A DNA stretch of 64,000 bases, from positions 22,385,032-22,449,031 of the forward strand of contig NC_051431.1 of NCBI RefSeq assembly GCF_001649575.2, given 5' to 3'. Below the pieces are notes generated by a model. That model did not search any database, was not told the origin of the DNA, and worked only from the letters and a program-made list of their open reading frames with translations. Below are positions 23,701 to 33,933 of this stretch, piece after piece (the first letter of the stretch is position 1; each line of letters begins with the position of its first letter). The translations under genes were made by a program, and so were the position numbers. The DNA is from Kryptolebias marmoratus (taxonomy: Eukaryota; Chordata; Actinopteri; Cyprinodontiformes; Rivulidae).

Positions 23701-26700
23701 GGTTTCTGACGTTGCCGACATACAGGGCACCTTCTGAGCAGAACCACACTCTGCCTCGGTCTCGTAAGGACCCACAGTGTCCAGTTCACCTTCTCTTTCC
23801 ACAGGTGTTTACCTGTTTGTGTGTTTTGTTTTTGTTTTCCTGTGTGTCTCTTCACCGTCTGCTCCTTCAGCTGCACATCCTCTGGATGTAAGCATTCTGT
23901 CTGCCGTTGCTTCATCTCCCATTTCACCTTCAGCCTAGGACTTCCTCCCACTGTCACTTGTTCGATGCTTTGCGTTTGTGGAAATCGAGGCTTTTCACTG
24001 TTAGCAGTGCTGGTTTTAATGCGGCGTGATTTCATAGTTAGCTGTGCTCTTAGAACTGGCTTATTAGAGAACGGAAGCGGTGCATACTGTCGTCCTGATG
24101 CCATCTGGTGCTTGTTCACCTTGCTTTTACTGCTGTTTGTATTTCTCTCTGTCCCCCATCCCCTTACTTTTCTAAATTTCTCTTTCACTTCTCCTCCTCC
24201 TCTCCACCCATGTGATGTTCTCAGGTAAGAAAGGGCGGCACTGGGAGCCCAGCATCGTACGGAGGCCATCACGTCTCTACAGAAATGGGCAGATACATGG
24301 TGAGCTGACGTTGTTTTTGGTCTTCCTAATGTTCAGTTCATTCAGAAAAAGGGTACTGAAACACATCGGGCCCTTGTCTTTCTGAATCCCGCTGGGAAAG
24401 AAAGGGGGGGAGGACATGATTGGAAATCATTTCTCATGACGTTCTCTTGAGATGACAACGCTCGGTTTCGTTATCTCAAGATTAAATCGCTCATTTTCCC
24501 GAAGTGACGAGCCATTTATCTTGATCTTATATTGAGATTAATAACCTTTTTTTTCCCCCAAGAAAATAAGCATAGTTACAAAACAATGTTCATTCACTCC
24601 TGACAGCTAGAAATCAGTACATTCAGGCTGAGAACAGAATCGAGCTGGAAACGTATGAAGGAACAGTCGTCCCCGATCAACGCGCTGCCGGTGTGCATCG
24701 TCCCGACAGTCGCACTGAATGATGAAACTGGGTGTAACGCAGGGACCACTCGATTTCAGTTTGAGAAAATAACAAGATGATCGGTGCAACCCTAATCATG
24801 TTTTTTCCTTTAAGTAAAGTCCTTGTTTAGATTACATGAAGTAAAATAAGTCGTTAGAAATGGTGAAAACCTTTCAAAGCACTCTGACCAGCTCCTGCGT
24901 TTTGACTTTTTATACCGACCCCACATTCGCGCCAACCTTCTGTTTACTTTGTCGCCACATTCCTCGATCCGCTCAGTCCAAACGACTCTCACTTCAGCCA
25001 AACTATCTGATGCAGAAGTGACGCGCTGGAGCTACAGAGGGTTTGCTCCAGCTGCTCTTTCATTTAGCAAATTGAGTAAAATTGTTTGGGGCTTTTGTTT
25101 TATTTTAAATTCTTTTTGCAAAGAAAAGTATTCAAAATGACGTGGACTAAGTTATCGGCCTCAAAGCCACGGGAATGTGGGAGGAGGTGTGTGTTCATCC
25201 TGCAGCAGCATCCTACAGTTGCACTGAGTTGTTGCCATTTTGTTTTTGTTTTTTTGGCCTCCAGGTTTCTAAACCAGAGAAGCACGGCAGTGGTACAGAC
25301 AGCGACTATGATAACACTCAATCTTACGATCCTTCACAAAGGTGAGGCCGATTAGTTTGCTGGTCTTTACGTTTTCGTTAATCCCAAACACCCAAATCTG
25401 TCAAATATTTGCCCCATCTAGTTAGGTGTTAAATAAGTGTTTTTTGGGTTTTTTTTGTGAAGCATCGGACGCAGCAGTGAGGAGGAAGGCCGGGGCGAGT
25501 CAGAGGAAGGTGGCGAGGCAGGAGAGCCAGACCCCACCCTGCCCTGCACCGAGGATGTCATCCTGAAGACGGAGCAGGTGACGAAGAACATCCAGGAGCT
25601 GCTCCGGGCTGCTCAGGAGTTCAAACACGACAGGTACGTATGAAGGCGGAGTTGCACGCAGAACTGGTTTTATTGCCCCGCTGCCAAAGATGATAGGGCA
25701 GGAATGTTTTTTTTTTTTTTTTTGCTTGTGTGTGTGTGTGTTTGTCGTGTTAGCCAACTCTCTCATGAACCACTGAGCAGATCTGAATGAATCTCAGAGT
25801 AATCACTGGATGTACATCTACAACTCATTCGCTTCTGGAGTCAACCTGGCTCAAGATGGCTGCCACAGCTAATCAGTCAAACACAGAAATGGCTACAATT
25901 CAGTCTGCTTTACAGACATTGAGCTGAGATTTGGTGTGGTAGTAGCTGAGAGTCATTCCCAGCACATATTTCTGAGCTCTGTTGCAAGGCCACCCAACTT
26001 TTCTAACTTCATGAAACACGACATATTTTGATCCCATTAGATAGATCTTTTAAAGATAAATCCAACACGGTTTAAATTTTTAAAGGGGACCTATGGTGCA
26101 AAATTCCCTTTTTGCATGTTTTTGTATTTCCATTTGGGGATCTACTGCTTCTAGAAACAGTCCAAGTGCTTAAAAAAAACCCACCCAGCTGTTTTGTGAC
26201 AATAAGTAAATGTTTTCTGCTGTCTGCAAAAAGACCTGTTTCAAAAACCTCGGGATTGTTGTGTCACAATCCCCCGTTATCTAGCAACCCAAGCGGAGCT
26301 TGATTATTCCTTCACAGATAACACATGAACAAAGCAGTGGAAAGTGCCAGCCCCCGCTCGGCTCTTTGCCACCGTCTACCGTAAAATGTTTTATTTCATC
26401 CAAGTTGAGAAATGAATGAAAGCTACAGCGCTACCGTGCATCGTTTATTTAACGGATTAAGAACATGTAGAGCAGGGGTGACCAATCCTGGTCCTGGAGA
26501 GCCACCATCCTGCATGTTTTCCTTGTTTCCCTGCTCCAACACACCTGATTCAGTGGTTAAATCACCTCTTCATGTCCCGCAGAAGCCTGTTAATCACCCA
26601 TTGATTCAAATCAGGTGTGTTGGAGCAGAAAAACAAGTAAAACATGCAGGATGGTGGAACTCGAGGACCAGGATTGGAGACCACTGATAGAGGATGAATG

Positions 26701-27330
26701 GGCTGTAAGCGCACAGGTGGTCTTGCTAGTATTGCATGATATATGTAGTTTACAAGGTTTGACCTAAATAGCTATATTTCCAATTCTCATCAGAAGATGA
26801 TTTATATATAAAAGGTGGTGGGCGATGTGCATTCCTTCCCTTCAAGGAATAGTAGGCCTTTTATTTGGTTATATGTCTGCAGGTAGTAACCTGATTCTTC
26901 ACTTTGAATTATCTGAAGCCTCCTGTTTCCTCAGTCTTTGTTTTAACCTGAATTCATCTGTTTGTCCAGCTTCGTTCCGTGTTCCGAGAAGATCCACTCC
27001 GCTGTCACCGAGATGGCGTCCCTCTTCCCCAAAGTAAGTTGTCTCCGTTAAGTTTCTCACGTGTGCCGTTTGCTCGCTGCCCTCTCTGTTCACCGTCCCT
27101 CCCCGTCTCCGCAGAGGCCGGCTCTGGATGCGGTCCACTGCTCCCTACGCCTGCTGGCCTCCAGCGCTTCCAGGCTGCAGGTGGAGTGCCGCAAGGCGAT
27201 GCCCTCGGAGCCCGGCGCCCCCACCGTGGACTACCAGCTGCTCACCCAGCAGGTCATCCAGTGCGCCTACGACATCGCCAAGGCCGCCAAGCAGCTGGTC
27301 ACCATCACGACCCGCGAGAAGAAGCAGTGA
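3437..27330 (+). CDS. git1: ARF GTPase-activating protein GIT1 (multi-exon)
   Basis: GIT1 stimulates GTP hydrolysis on ARF and scaffolds PIX, paxillin, PAK and FAK at adhesions, centrosomes and synapses (family knowledge). Coding exons read by eye: 3437-3488, 9473-9606, 10295-10407, 12107-12212, 13603-13689, 13820-13950, 14051-14145, 14810-14852, 15876-15924, 17880-17952, 18542-18639, 19055-19166, 19833-19957, 20649-20801, gap, (23095)-23214, 24225-24299, 25265-25341, 25463-25633, 26970-27033, 27115-27330 (TGA). Junctions outside the gap keep frame. I see 440 residues before the gap and 240 after it. Wording such as DHKNGHYIIPQMAD and the C-terminus AKQLVTITTREKKQ fits GIT1 better than GIT2. 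Part of exon 15, and possibly a preceding exon, lies in the N gap. An exon matching mammalian GIT1 around AIYSVHVPAGLY was not found between 23214 and 24225; it may be lost, diverged or in the gap. Confidence 0.95.
5756..5787 (+). repeat. (CA)n microsatellite in git1 intron 1
   Basis: Uninterrupted CA dinucleotide run of 32 bp. A TG run of about 23 bp at 6150-6172 lies in the same intron. Confidence 0.95.
6172..6520 (-). repeat. Family-X dispersed repeat (reverse)
   Basis: The reverse strand carries the TTTGCTAACA-type end and the body shared with the other copies (GACTCACAACTACTACCAC region). It ends near 6480-6498 with a hairpin GCATTCCT-TCG-AGGAATGC, also seen at the end of other copies. 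No coding capacity and no match to a named family that I can give. Confidence 0.6.
7255..7626 (-). mobile_element. V-SINE-like tRNA-derived SINE (reverse)
   Basis: Read on the - strand it begins GGTGGCACAGCGGCGCAGTGG (tRNA-like head), has a central core with GGAGTTTCCATGTTCTCCC and TTTCCTCCCACAGACC, and ends at an imperfect (ATGGATA)-type tail. This core is characteristic of abundant fish SINEs of the DANA/HE1/Mermaid group. It sits in git1 intron 1. Confidence 0.8.
7737..8085 (+). repeat. Family-X dispersed repeat
   Basis: Nearly complete copy: AAAGGAATGC near the 5' end, TTTAAACTAAGATCATCTT, CTCAGCTACTACCAC, and the 3' end TTTTTTGCTAACAGACATG. It is a useful uninterrupted reference for the nested copy at 1967-2795. 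Confidence 0.6.
8500..8795 (+). repeat. Family-X dispersed repeat, 5'-truncated
   Basis: Shares CTCAGCTACTACCAC, GTGGTGGCCATCTTAAATTG and the 3' end ATATTTTGCTAACAGACACA with the other copies; the 5' third is missing. Confidence 0.6.
9473..12212 (+). CDS. git1: git1 exons 2-4: ArfGAP zinc-finger domain
   Basis: With exon 1 these exons encode residues 1-118. The zinc finger is C11-x2-C14-x16-C31-x2-C34, and CCSVHRSLGRH places the catalytic arginine finger at R39. The strings SIWEHSLLDP and RAKYQMLAFVHKLPC are typical of the GIT ArfGAP. All key residues are present, so catalytic activity is expected. Exon 2 starts after an ordinary CAG at 9470-9472, and the split codon at the exon 1/2 join gives aspartate 18. 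Confidence 0.93.
10979..11008 (+). repeat. Short perfect hairpin in git1 intron 3
   Basis: Arms TTCTGTTTAGATG (10979-10991) and CATCTAAACAGAA (10996-11008) are perfectly complementary with a 4-base AAGG loop. No flanking precursor-like extension is obvious, so it is listed only as an inverted repeat. Confidence 0.85.
13603..14145 (+). CDS. git1: git1 exons 5-7: ankyrin repeats
   Basis: Residues 119-222 carry three ankyrin repeats, with signatures such as GTTPLHVAAKAGQ, LNGRTPMDSAR and QAGHVELAERLVE. The block ends at LAFYLCGRRP. Exon 6 (13820-13950) is much richer in G+C than the surrounding introns. In GIT proteins this segment supports folding of the ArfGAP module and binding-partner contacts. 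Confidence 0.92.
16301..16334. repeat. 34-bp perfect palindrome in git1 intron 9
   Basis: AAACTAATCAGAAAC followed by its exact reverse complement, centred on CTGCAG at 16315-16320. No recognised transposon terminus. Confidence 0.9.
16563..17440 (+). mobile_element. SINE split by a LINE-tail insertion
   Basis: The SINE of 2302-2602 recurs at 16563-16836 and stops after GGACTAAATA. Its missing tail (ATAGTGCTATACAAGTGC) resumes at about 17399. Between them, 16837-17398 is a different element beginning with TTTATTTATATAGTGCTTTT, the reversed form of an L2-type LINE 3' end; the same end occurs at 46696. Confidence 0.7.
17880..19166 (+). CDS. git1: git1 exons 10-12: Spa2-homology domain (PIX/FAK binding)
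   Basis: Two Spa2-homology repeats can be read. The first is around residues 254-280 (LFEELAMDVYDEVDRRE) and the second around residues 311-340 (ARFNAREFATLIIDILSDAK). They are joined by the conserved VPFLPVNPEYSATRNQ. In GIT proteins this domain binds PIX and FAK. Intron 10 separates the two repeats, and intron 11 contains a GT microsatellite upstream of exon 11. Confidence 0.92.
18386..18408 (+). repeat. (GT)n microsatellite in git1 intron 10
   Basis: GT dinucleotide run of about 23 bp, upstream of exon 11 (18542). Length variation is likely. Confidence 0.9.
19215..19570 (+). repeat. Family-X dispersed repeat in git1 intron 12
   Basis: Shares CTAGCTCTGGCAGCCAACTTG, GTTGTAGATGTACGCT and ATGAGATATTTTGCTAACAG with the other copies. 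Non-coding. Confidence 0.6.
20649..20801 (+). CDS. git1: git1 exon 14: coiled-coil exon
   Basis: 51 codons, phase 0 on both sides, beginning SMDSSDLSDG and ending in a heptad-rich stretch around VQQLLKVNNNLSEELRRL (GIT dimerisation coiled coil). The donor at 20802 (GTACGA) is acceptable. If the intron is retained, the frame runs on into a 10-bp minisatellite and stops at 20880-20882, giving a short unrelated tail. Confidence 0.88.
20812..20869 (+). repeat. 10-bp minisatellite after git1 exon 14
   Basis: Unit TCCAGGCAGC, four exact copies at 20821-20860 with partial copies on both sides. It begins about 10 bp after the exon 14 donor. The period is not a multiple of three, so copy-number change would shift the frame of any read-through product. 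Confidence 0.9.
22012..22200. repeat. MITE fragment (GGTGCGTTC terminus)
   Basis: Begins AGGGTGCGTTCCCGGCAGCC followed by TTTAGTCCGCTTTAATCG. Complementary pieces (CGGTTGAAGTGAACTC) appear about 100 bp on. This resembles fish MITEs with a GGTGCGTTC end; it is probably degraded. Confidence 0.45.
22801..23094. other. Assembly gap (294 N) inside git1
   Basis: 294 unknown bases. The right edge falls inside a git1 exon, which is in frame from 23095 (RRERQAISMYEPG). The 5' end of that exon, its acceptor and possibly a preceding coiled-coil exon are hidden. The left flank is a CT-rich run, which may explain the assembly break. Confidence 0.99.
25265..27330 (+). CDS. git1: git1 last exons: paxillin-binding C-terminal bundle
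   Basis: Exons 25265-25341, 25463-25633, 26970-27033 and 27115-27330 encode an acidic linker (HGSGTDSDYDNTQS, then glutamate-rich) followed by the conserved helical bundle. Its helices contain TEDVILKTEQVTKNIQELL, EKIHSAVTEMASLFP and QQVIQCAYDIAKAAKQL. This is the focal-adhesion-targeting-like domain that binds paxillin and Hic-5 LD motifs. The stop TGA is at 27328-27330. A family-X repeat and a hAT MITE fill the intron between 25633 and 26970. Confidence 0.94.
25733..26860 (-). repeat. Family-X repeat (reverse) interrupted by other sequence
   Basis: 25733-26030 carries the reversed 3' half of the family and 26700-26860 the reversed 5' half (GCGATGTGCATTCCTTC). The interruption holds unclassified sequence and the hAT MITE at 26473-26685. 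Confidence 0.55.
26473..26685. mobile_element. hAT-like MITE, copy 2
   Basis: Starts CAGGGGTGACCAATCCTGGT and ends GGATTGGAGACCACTG, with the family's TGCATGTTTT and AAAACATGCA inner arms. Flanking octamers ATGTAGAG and ATAGAGGA do not match, so the target duplication is not clear. Confidence 0.75.
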
Positions 27331-27759
27331 CGCAACACGCGGAGGGAGGAAGGAGCCGTGGACGGAGAGGGGAGGGGAGGGGAGGGGTGGGGCAGGGCTT
27401 TCAGGGACGGGAGGAGGAGGGCGGAGCAACTGGAATCCTAACTGGCGTGCAGAAGAGCAGTAAAGTGTGGAGAATTTCCTGCTGAAGCTGACGAGGAGAT
27501 GTACAATGAACCGGATCGTGAAATGTTACACATTTTTATTTATTTTACTCCTCCCCCTCCCCCAAGCGCACAGTTACTTTGCTGGGGGAGGGAGGGAGGG
27601 AGGGAGGTGGATGCCTCGTCCTCAGCCATCTTCCGTCCTGAGAGGAGTCAGGATGCTCCTCCTCCTCCTCCTGTCTCTCCCAACCTGGAATGCCGTCCTG
27701 GCCAGGACGAGCTCGCTGTGCAGAGCAGGACGCCCCTCCCCCCTCCCCCACCTCATCCA

Positions 27760-27859
27760 NNNNNNNNNNNNNNNNNNNNNNNNNNNNNNNNNNNNNNNNN
27801 NNNNNNNNNNNNNNNNNNNNNNNNNNNNNNNNNNNNNNNNNNNNNNNNNNNNNNNNNNN
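27760..27859. other. Assembly gap (100 N)
   Basis: Round-number gap. CCTCATCCA occurs just before it (ending 27759) and again just after it (from 27861), so the break may lie in a tandem duplication or reflect an artefactual overlap. Confidence 0.95.
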
Positions 27860-29339
27860 CCCTCATCCAGCTACGCCCCACCAAGGCCCCTCAGACGCTC
27901 CAGCCTTGGGGGGTGGGGGGTTCAGCTTCAATAACCCCCCCCTCCCTCCTGTTGTCGGTGGTACACAGCATGATCCGGCATGTTTTCCTTTCCTCCTTCT
28001 CGTGCTTTTATTTTGAAAACGCGGATCAGTTTGATTTGCACCTCTGAGGACAAAAATCCTGTTTTTTGTTTTTGTTTGTTTTTTTATTTTTTAATTTACT
28101 GACTTATAAAAACACCTAACACTGGAATAATTGTATTTGTTATTGTTTACCATCCAACTGATTTGTTTTTGTCGTAACGCTAATTTTACTGACTGTCGCT
28201 CGGATTGAGCCGTTTGATCTTCACACGTCGACACACAAACCTGTGAAAAACGGTCCTCGACATTTCTCCAAACGCTCCCGTTTTTTGTTTGTTTTTCCTC
28301 GTCAGGGTGAAAGGTGAGCGTTTTTTAAGTCTCTCTTCTTCGTGTTGTTTCTCGTAGCCAAGTTGCCAAAGCGGAGCGCGCTGGGAGACGTTTGGTTTCC
28401 TGTCAGAAAGCGTCTCAGAATGCTACTTCGTGTCTTCTTGTCTCTTTGTTTTTTTTTTTTTGTTTTTTTTTATTAATATATATATAGTTTGCCTCATCTA
28501 ACAGAGACAGTGGAATCATCTCAGAATCAGTCTCGAACTGGGCCGAGCAGGACAATGGAAGCATTTCGTCGAGGATTACCCCGACGTGAAAGCAGTATTT
28601 TTATTTTTTTTATTTTGATTATTTGTTGCATGCATAAAGAAATCGCTGGATGTTGCAGCTACGCCTTAAGCCGATCTGTGGAAAGCTGGAAAACGCCCTT
28701 TCTTCTGGGAGAAAATACGCACCTACTTGATTCAGTTTGCCATGTGTTATTTTTGTTTTAATTTATTTCTACAACTGTCTGGCGAGCACAATCAGACCGG
28801 CGAGCTGCGTTCCACCTCTCTCTCTTTCTCTCTCCGACAGCCTGCTGAGCTGGGGGGCCCGCAGGCGTCGCAAACTTCTCGCTCCGGGGTCTCTGAATTC
28901 TGCCGACAGGAAACAGTGTTGGGAACAAATGTTTTTTTTTTTTTGTTTGTTTTTAAATGTTCTTTTTTTTTTCCTCTACAAAAACAAAACAGTGCACTTA
29001 TCCTACTGAGCGTCTCGTGCTGAACAAACAAAGGTCCTCTCTGTGAGGACGGGTACAGAAGAGATTCCCCCCCCCTCCAATCCCACTCATCCACTTCACC
29101 GGCGTTTGTTTCGTTCGCTTCATCAGCCGGCTCTGTAAACACTATCCGCGGCACTGCTCAGCCCACCCCACCCCCTCTTCTTCATCCAATCTTTATTCAA
29201 GCCCCTTTGGTCGAATCGTGAAAGTAGAATCTCGAATGAACTCATCAGATTGCCTTTCCCGTTCGGCTGATTTAGAATCAGTTTGATGGACAGAAAAAGC
29301 CCGCTCCTTCAATCATAAAAGCCCGTGTTTTAGACTCGA

Positions 29340-29429
29340 NNNNNNNNNNNNNNNNNNNNNNNNNNNNNNNNNNNNNNNNNNNNNNNNNNNNNNNNNNNNN
29401 NNNNNNNNNNNNNNNNNNNNNNNNNNNNN
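29340..29429. other. Assembly gap (90 N)
   Basis: 90 unknown bases in the presumed git1 3' UTR. No coding signal is seen on either side. Confidence 0.99.
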
Positions 29430-30165
29430 TATATTTTCTATTAAGCTACACGTTGGGGTTCAGTTTGTGAGTGTTTTCCATGTGCTGGCTTGAGACGGCG
29501 TGCAGGCTGTGGCGTCCGCTCACCTGATGTATTTCGTGACGTTTTGAGGGTTTTTTGGTCGTCGCCGTGGCGTCGTCATCAGTGATCCCACAGGGCGACG
29601 CGGTCTCAGTTGCACTATTTCGAAACACCAGCTGGTTGGAGTAGGATCACCCCCCTCCCCCTCCCGAAGTCTTCGATGGAGTACATCAGGTGGGGTTTGG
29701 GACAAGCCACGAGTTCGGAAGCGCCCTTTTTTTTTTTTCTCCGGTTCAGCACTAGTCATCTCAAAACAGGCAGGATCCGGGGGTGGGGGGCGGACGCGAC
29801 GTAGGGGGCCTCCCGTGTGAATGTTAAAACGCTTCCGTCAACTTCCGACACTACTCTGTACATAAATCAGGACGCTCCGCTACCGTCAGACACACACCCA
29901 GAACTATCAGTTGGACCAATCCGTTGCACAAATACAGACTCTGCAGCCAAACGAATCAACACTTTTTCTTTGCTCCCCCTCCTCCTCCCTTACAGCCACA
30001 GCAGAGTTTCTGCAGAGACGGGTGATGGGAGATTAGTCTTTTAACAGAAAACGTTAACTGTATAAAGTAGAGAAAACAATGACTTATTACAGGAAAAAAA
30101 GCTCAGTTGTAATGGAAACTCATAAGCTGTACATTTGTAATAAAATTAAACAATTTAATTGTCCT

Positions 30166-33100
30166 TCCTAATGTGTGGATCTTTTGTTTTTTCCCCCAAA
30201 TCGCTCCATTCTGACAGTGAGATCCTCAGAACCACTGAGTGTGATGACGTTGTCGAGGTCGATTATCTTCGACAAACAACAAAAACATCTACTGAAGTCC
30301 TTTCTCCGGTCATTTCCAGTTCACGTTCCTAACGTTGGGATTCATGTTTTTACATTTTTTACCCCCCAGTTGTTTGTTAATCTGATGACGACAGTAAGCC
30401 ACGCTGAGATGATTCTGATTTCCACACCTTTTATTCTGTTTGCACAAGAAAATATACAAACCCTGGTAAAAATGATGGCATCATCACTCGATTATTTTTT
30501 TTTTTTACTAAAATTAACAGAAAGAGGATGTTCTTTCAGCTGCCTAATTTTGTAATAAAAACAAATAAAATCAGACATACCACAAAACTATTTTTTTCTA
30601 AATTCCCAACCTTCTGGCATTAAGAAACACATATACATATATAAAGAGAGAAATAGAAAATTGCCTCATAAAAATAGGATTTACCAACAAAAAGTCCAAC
30701 AAAAGCCATCATTTACATCTAAACAGAATTTTCTGAAGATCGCTGCCTAAAGAAAACCTGTAAACTTTCACAGTCATTGATAATATGAGGCTCCATGTCA
30801 GGTAAACACACAGGGGAGATGGCACTCGTTACGTCTTCAATAAATGTCAAAGTCTACATTGAAAATTTTTGACATTTTTCTTATTCCATCAGTCGAAAAG
30901 ATGTTTGGTGATGATGTGAAAACTTTCCTTCAAGAGATATATATGGAAATGGTTTAATACCAGGGCCCAGTTTGTCGTTTTGAGTTTCATAATTACCAAC
31001 CTGTAGGGGGCGCCAACAGTGAGAAGTCTCTAAAGCCACCACGCTGATTTTAACCAGATGTTATCCACTTGGTTGGGACCACAAGCTGAGTTCTTCCCTC
31101 CAATAAGGTAATGACTGGAGGAAGTGGGCGGGGCTTGTTTATGACGCACCACAAAAAAAAGAAATAAATAAAAATACCTACGTTTGTCCTCCAGCGCTCA
31201 CACTCACTTATACTCTGATACATATGAAACTTCTCTTACACTCCGGCTTCTTGCATTTTGAACTTTTTTATTTATTTTTTTGGTAGAGATCTTCTGTGAA
31301 CGGCTGAATGCTGTTTAATAGGATGTTGGCAACACTCGGTCCAGTCCTTGTGAAAATGGGCAGGGATGATGTCCAGGCTGCCTCGGCCGTACCCTTTAAA
31401 TTGTGTCTGAACAGGTTCAATAAGTGGCATTATTTATTAATTCATTTATTTAATGCTATACACCCAGGTTGTATTTTACCAAACCCACAGCCAGTCGTTA
31501 GTGATTATTTTCAGAATTTTCTGAAAAATATGTGACTTTTTTGAAGGCCCACATGGTCATTCAGTTCTGCTCCTCACAGTGGGGACACATGGCAGCTCGG
31601 GTTTTGATCCAGCTGAATCAGAAACCATATCGAAGACATACATTGACCGAGGACTCTGACTTGTTTTCCCCAATATGGCGGTGACTTGCTGAAGTGGGTG
31701 TGGCCTCTGAGTAAAGAACCAATGAGATTTAAGTTAAAACCAAATGTTTCTACACCGAACTACGATTTTCAGGATGCGTTCCCAACCTACGCTCGATCTT
31801 GAAGGCTGTAATTGTATTTTTTTTTTTTCAGAAGTTTGGAAAATGGCTAAATATTTTCAGCACTTTAACCGTTTTATCAAAACCCTCAAAATCAGCAGGC
31901 TTCTTTATTTTTTAGACCAGTTCTGTAATGTCCTTGCCCTTGGATCGGTAAAAATTAGTTGAATATTTAAAAATTCTGTCTATTTCTGCTACAAAATGAT
32001 AACACTTCATGTTTTAATTTAAAGAATTGTGAATTTAAGAGCAAGAGGTTCATATCATATCAGTTCTGAGGCATCTGTGGGTTTTTTTTGACGATCTCTT
32101 GATTTTTTTTATAATTATTAAAATTTTGTTGCTGATACTGGCAGGTGTGCTTCCATCCTTCCCTTTGTCATCATGTCTTCTTTTAACTTAGAACCTTTTC
32201 AGTTCATTAAAGTGGAAATCCAAAGCTTAGCAGCGTTTCACCACCGGGGCAAGCTAAAACAACCACATATCTATAAACTAAAATACTGACTTTTTGGTCT
32301 ATACTTTGGCATATTTTCCTACAAAAAGCAGTAAGTGGTACATCGTCCATTGATACACTTTTACTAATTATGTCATTCTAAGAAAGATGGCTGCCTTTTA
32401 TATTGAGAAGGGGGACTTTGTGAAGTAAACTAACCTTCAGACTCAGTTAGTAGCTTCAAGACAAAAATAGGCAACAAAATAATGATCCTACAAGCGGGTG
32501 CTTTAACAAGTCCTCTGATGATTGGAGGAAACGCGTCAAGGGGGCTTGGACCCCGAGGATAACTGCTTACAGTTCTAGCTTTAATTGTTTCTTAATTACA
32601 AAAAAAGATTGTTTTGTGGCATGTCTGGGATTTATTTTTTGTACAAAAGTAAACTGAAAGGCCATCCTCCAGGAGTGTGGATTCCGTTATTAGTCTTTGC
32701 CGGGGGGAAGAGGGGGGGGGGGGGGTTGCACAGAGAAAACTTTCAAAATTCGCTCAATCTCCAAAGCAGCCTGTTGTTGGGTACCTGATGTTCTGCAGGA
32801 CCACAGTGTGCGTCCTCACACAAACCTACACCACCACCGCTCGGCATCTCGAACAACGTGTGGTTATAAAAACAATAATGACACCATTTGTGCTGTGGCC
32901 GCTTCAAACACGTCTTCAACCTTCCCCCGTGTGTTCCCATTATGACAAAAACGCCCTCTCAGTGTGTTGCTTACGACAGCAACTTAACATTTAACACTCT
33001 AAACCTGACATGACATGTAAAAACAAAGATGTCCGAGACTTTCTGAGCTCGTTAGGACAGCTGTCCTTTAGTAACTACCCTAAAATACAGAACAGAGCTG

Positions 33101-33933
33101 CTTCTCGATCTGTCCAAAAGGTTTGGACAGATGACAGCAGGCAGCCTTTAGGAGCCTTCAGATAAAGCTGAGGAGCGCACCATGAAGCAAGGTCGCTCAG
33201 CTAAGATAGAACAGCCACAAGTTTGTTTTAATCGTTGTTTTGTAAACCCAGGCCAGGTTTTCAGATTTGTTCCCACAACACCAGTCTTGCCATCAAGGCA
33301 CAAGACACTTGTTAGTTGTGTAAATTAGTCTATACTTCATTTAAACGTGCCATTTATGCCCAAACAGCCTCACGAAGGCTTAACCTCTACAGTTCAAATG
33401 GACACTTAAAAAGTGCTTTCAGCTGCAACAGTACCCTGCAGCCCCCCCGACCCACCTTTACTCACCAGATATACAGGAGAGGGACATTTAAACTTCTGAT
33501 CTGTGAACAGAAATGTCAGCAAACAGAGACCTAATGGAAAAATATAGTCGTAAAATTTTAAAAAAAAGGAGGCGTTCATAAAAAGTAGAATGTTTCAGCA
33601 GGTACCAAATAGTTCCAGCGTGCAGATCTGAACGTCCCTGAGTGTCTTCGGGAGGCTTTTTGTAGCAGTTCCACTTGACATCAGTATGAGGTTTGGATAA
33701 AGATCAGCGATTTAACACGTTAAACCTTGAAGCAACGCCACCGACTGAGTGCTGTGGTTACAGCGTCAGGCTCGACGTACCTGGCGAAGCCATTAAACCT
33801 GCGCTCAGATCCGCTCACCAGCGTGTTGTAGGAGAGCACGGAAAGAGTTAAAAGACGAGTCCGACGGACGCGTCGTCGTCTCCTCTGCTGGATCCAGGCT
33901 TCACGTTTTTGGAGACCGTTTCCTTCCTCGTTC
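30166..33933. other. Convergent spacer between git1 and tp53i13
   Basis: AT-rich, with no coding exon recognised. It must hold the 3' UTR of tp53i13 (- strand); a reversed AATAAA at 32631-32636 is a possible end but is not proven. A 14-base G run sits at about 32712-32725. Two stretches near 31000-31150 and 31540-31740 share a 'GAAGTGGGCG/TGG' style and may be old repeats. Confidence 0.5.

Larger units (their letters stand above)
27331..30165 (+). other. git1: Probable git1 3' UTR
   Basis: No further exon is seen after the git1 stop. A polyadenylation signal AATAAA at 30139-30144 fits a roughly 2.8-kb 3' UTR. The stretch holds GGAGG runs, T-rich runs and two assembly gaps. The UTR end is inferred, and nearer cryptic signals could be used. 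Confidence 0.5.

Noticed and set aside
23800..23900. Extra git1 exon after TTCCACAG at 23804 or TTCAG at 23870
   Set aside because: Translation gives hydrophobic low-complexity sequence unlike GIT1, and phases do not lead into the 24225 exon.
23643..24272. 209-codon - strand open frame
   Set aside because: Overlaps a git1 intron and exon on the other strand, has no domain, and shows low-complexity composition typical of a chance frame.
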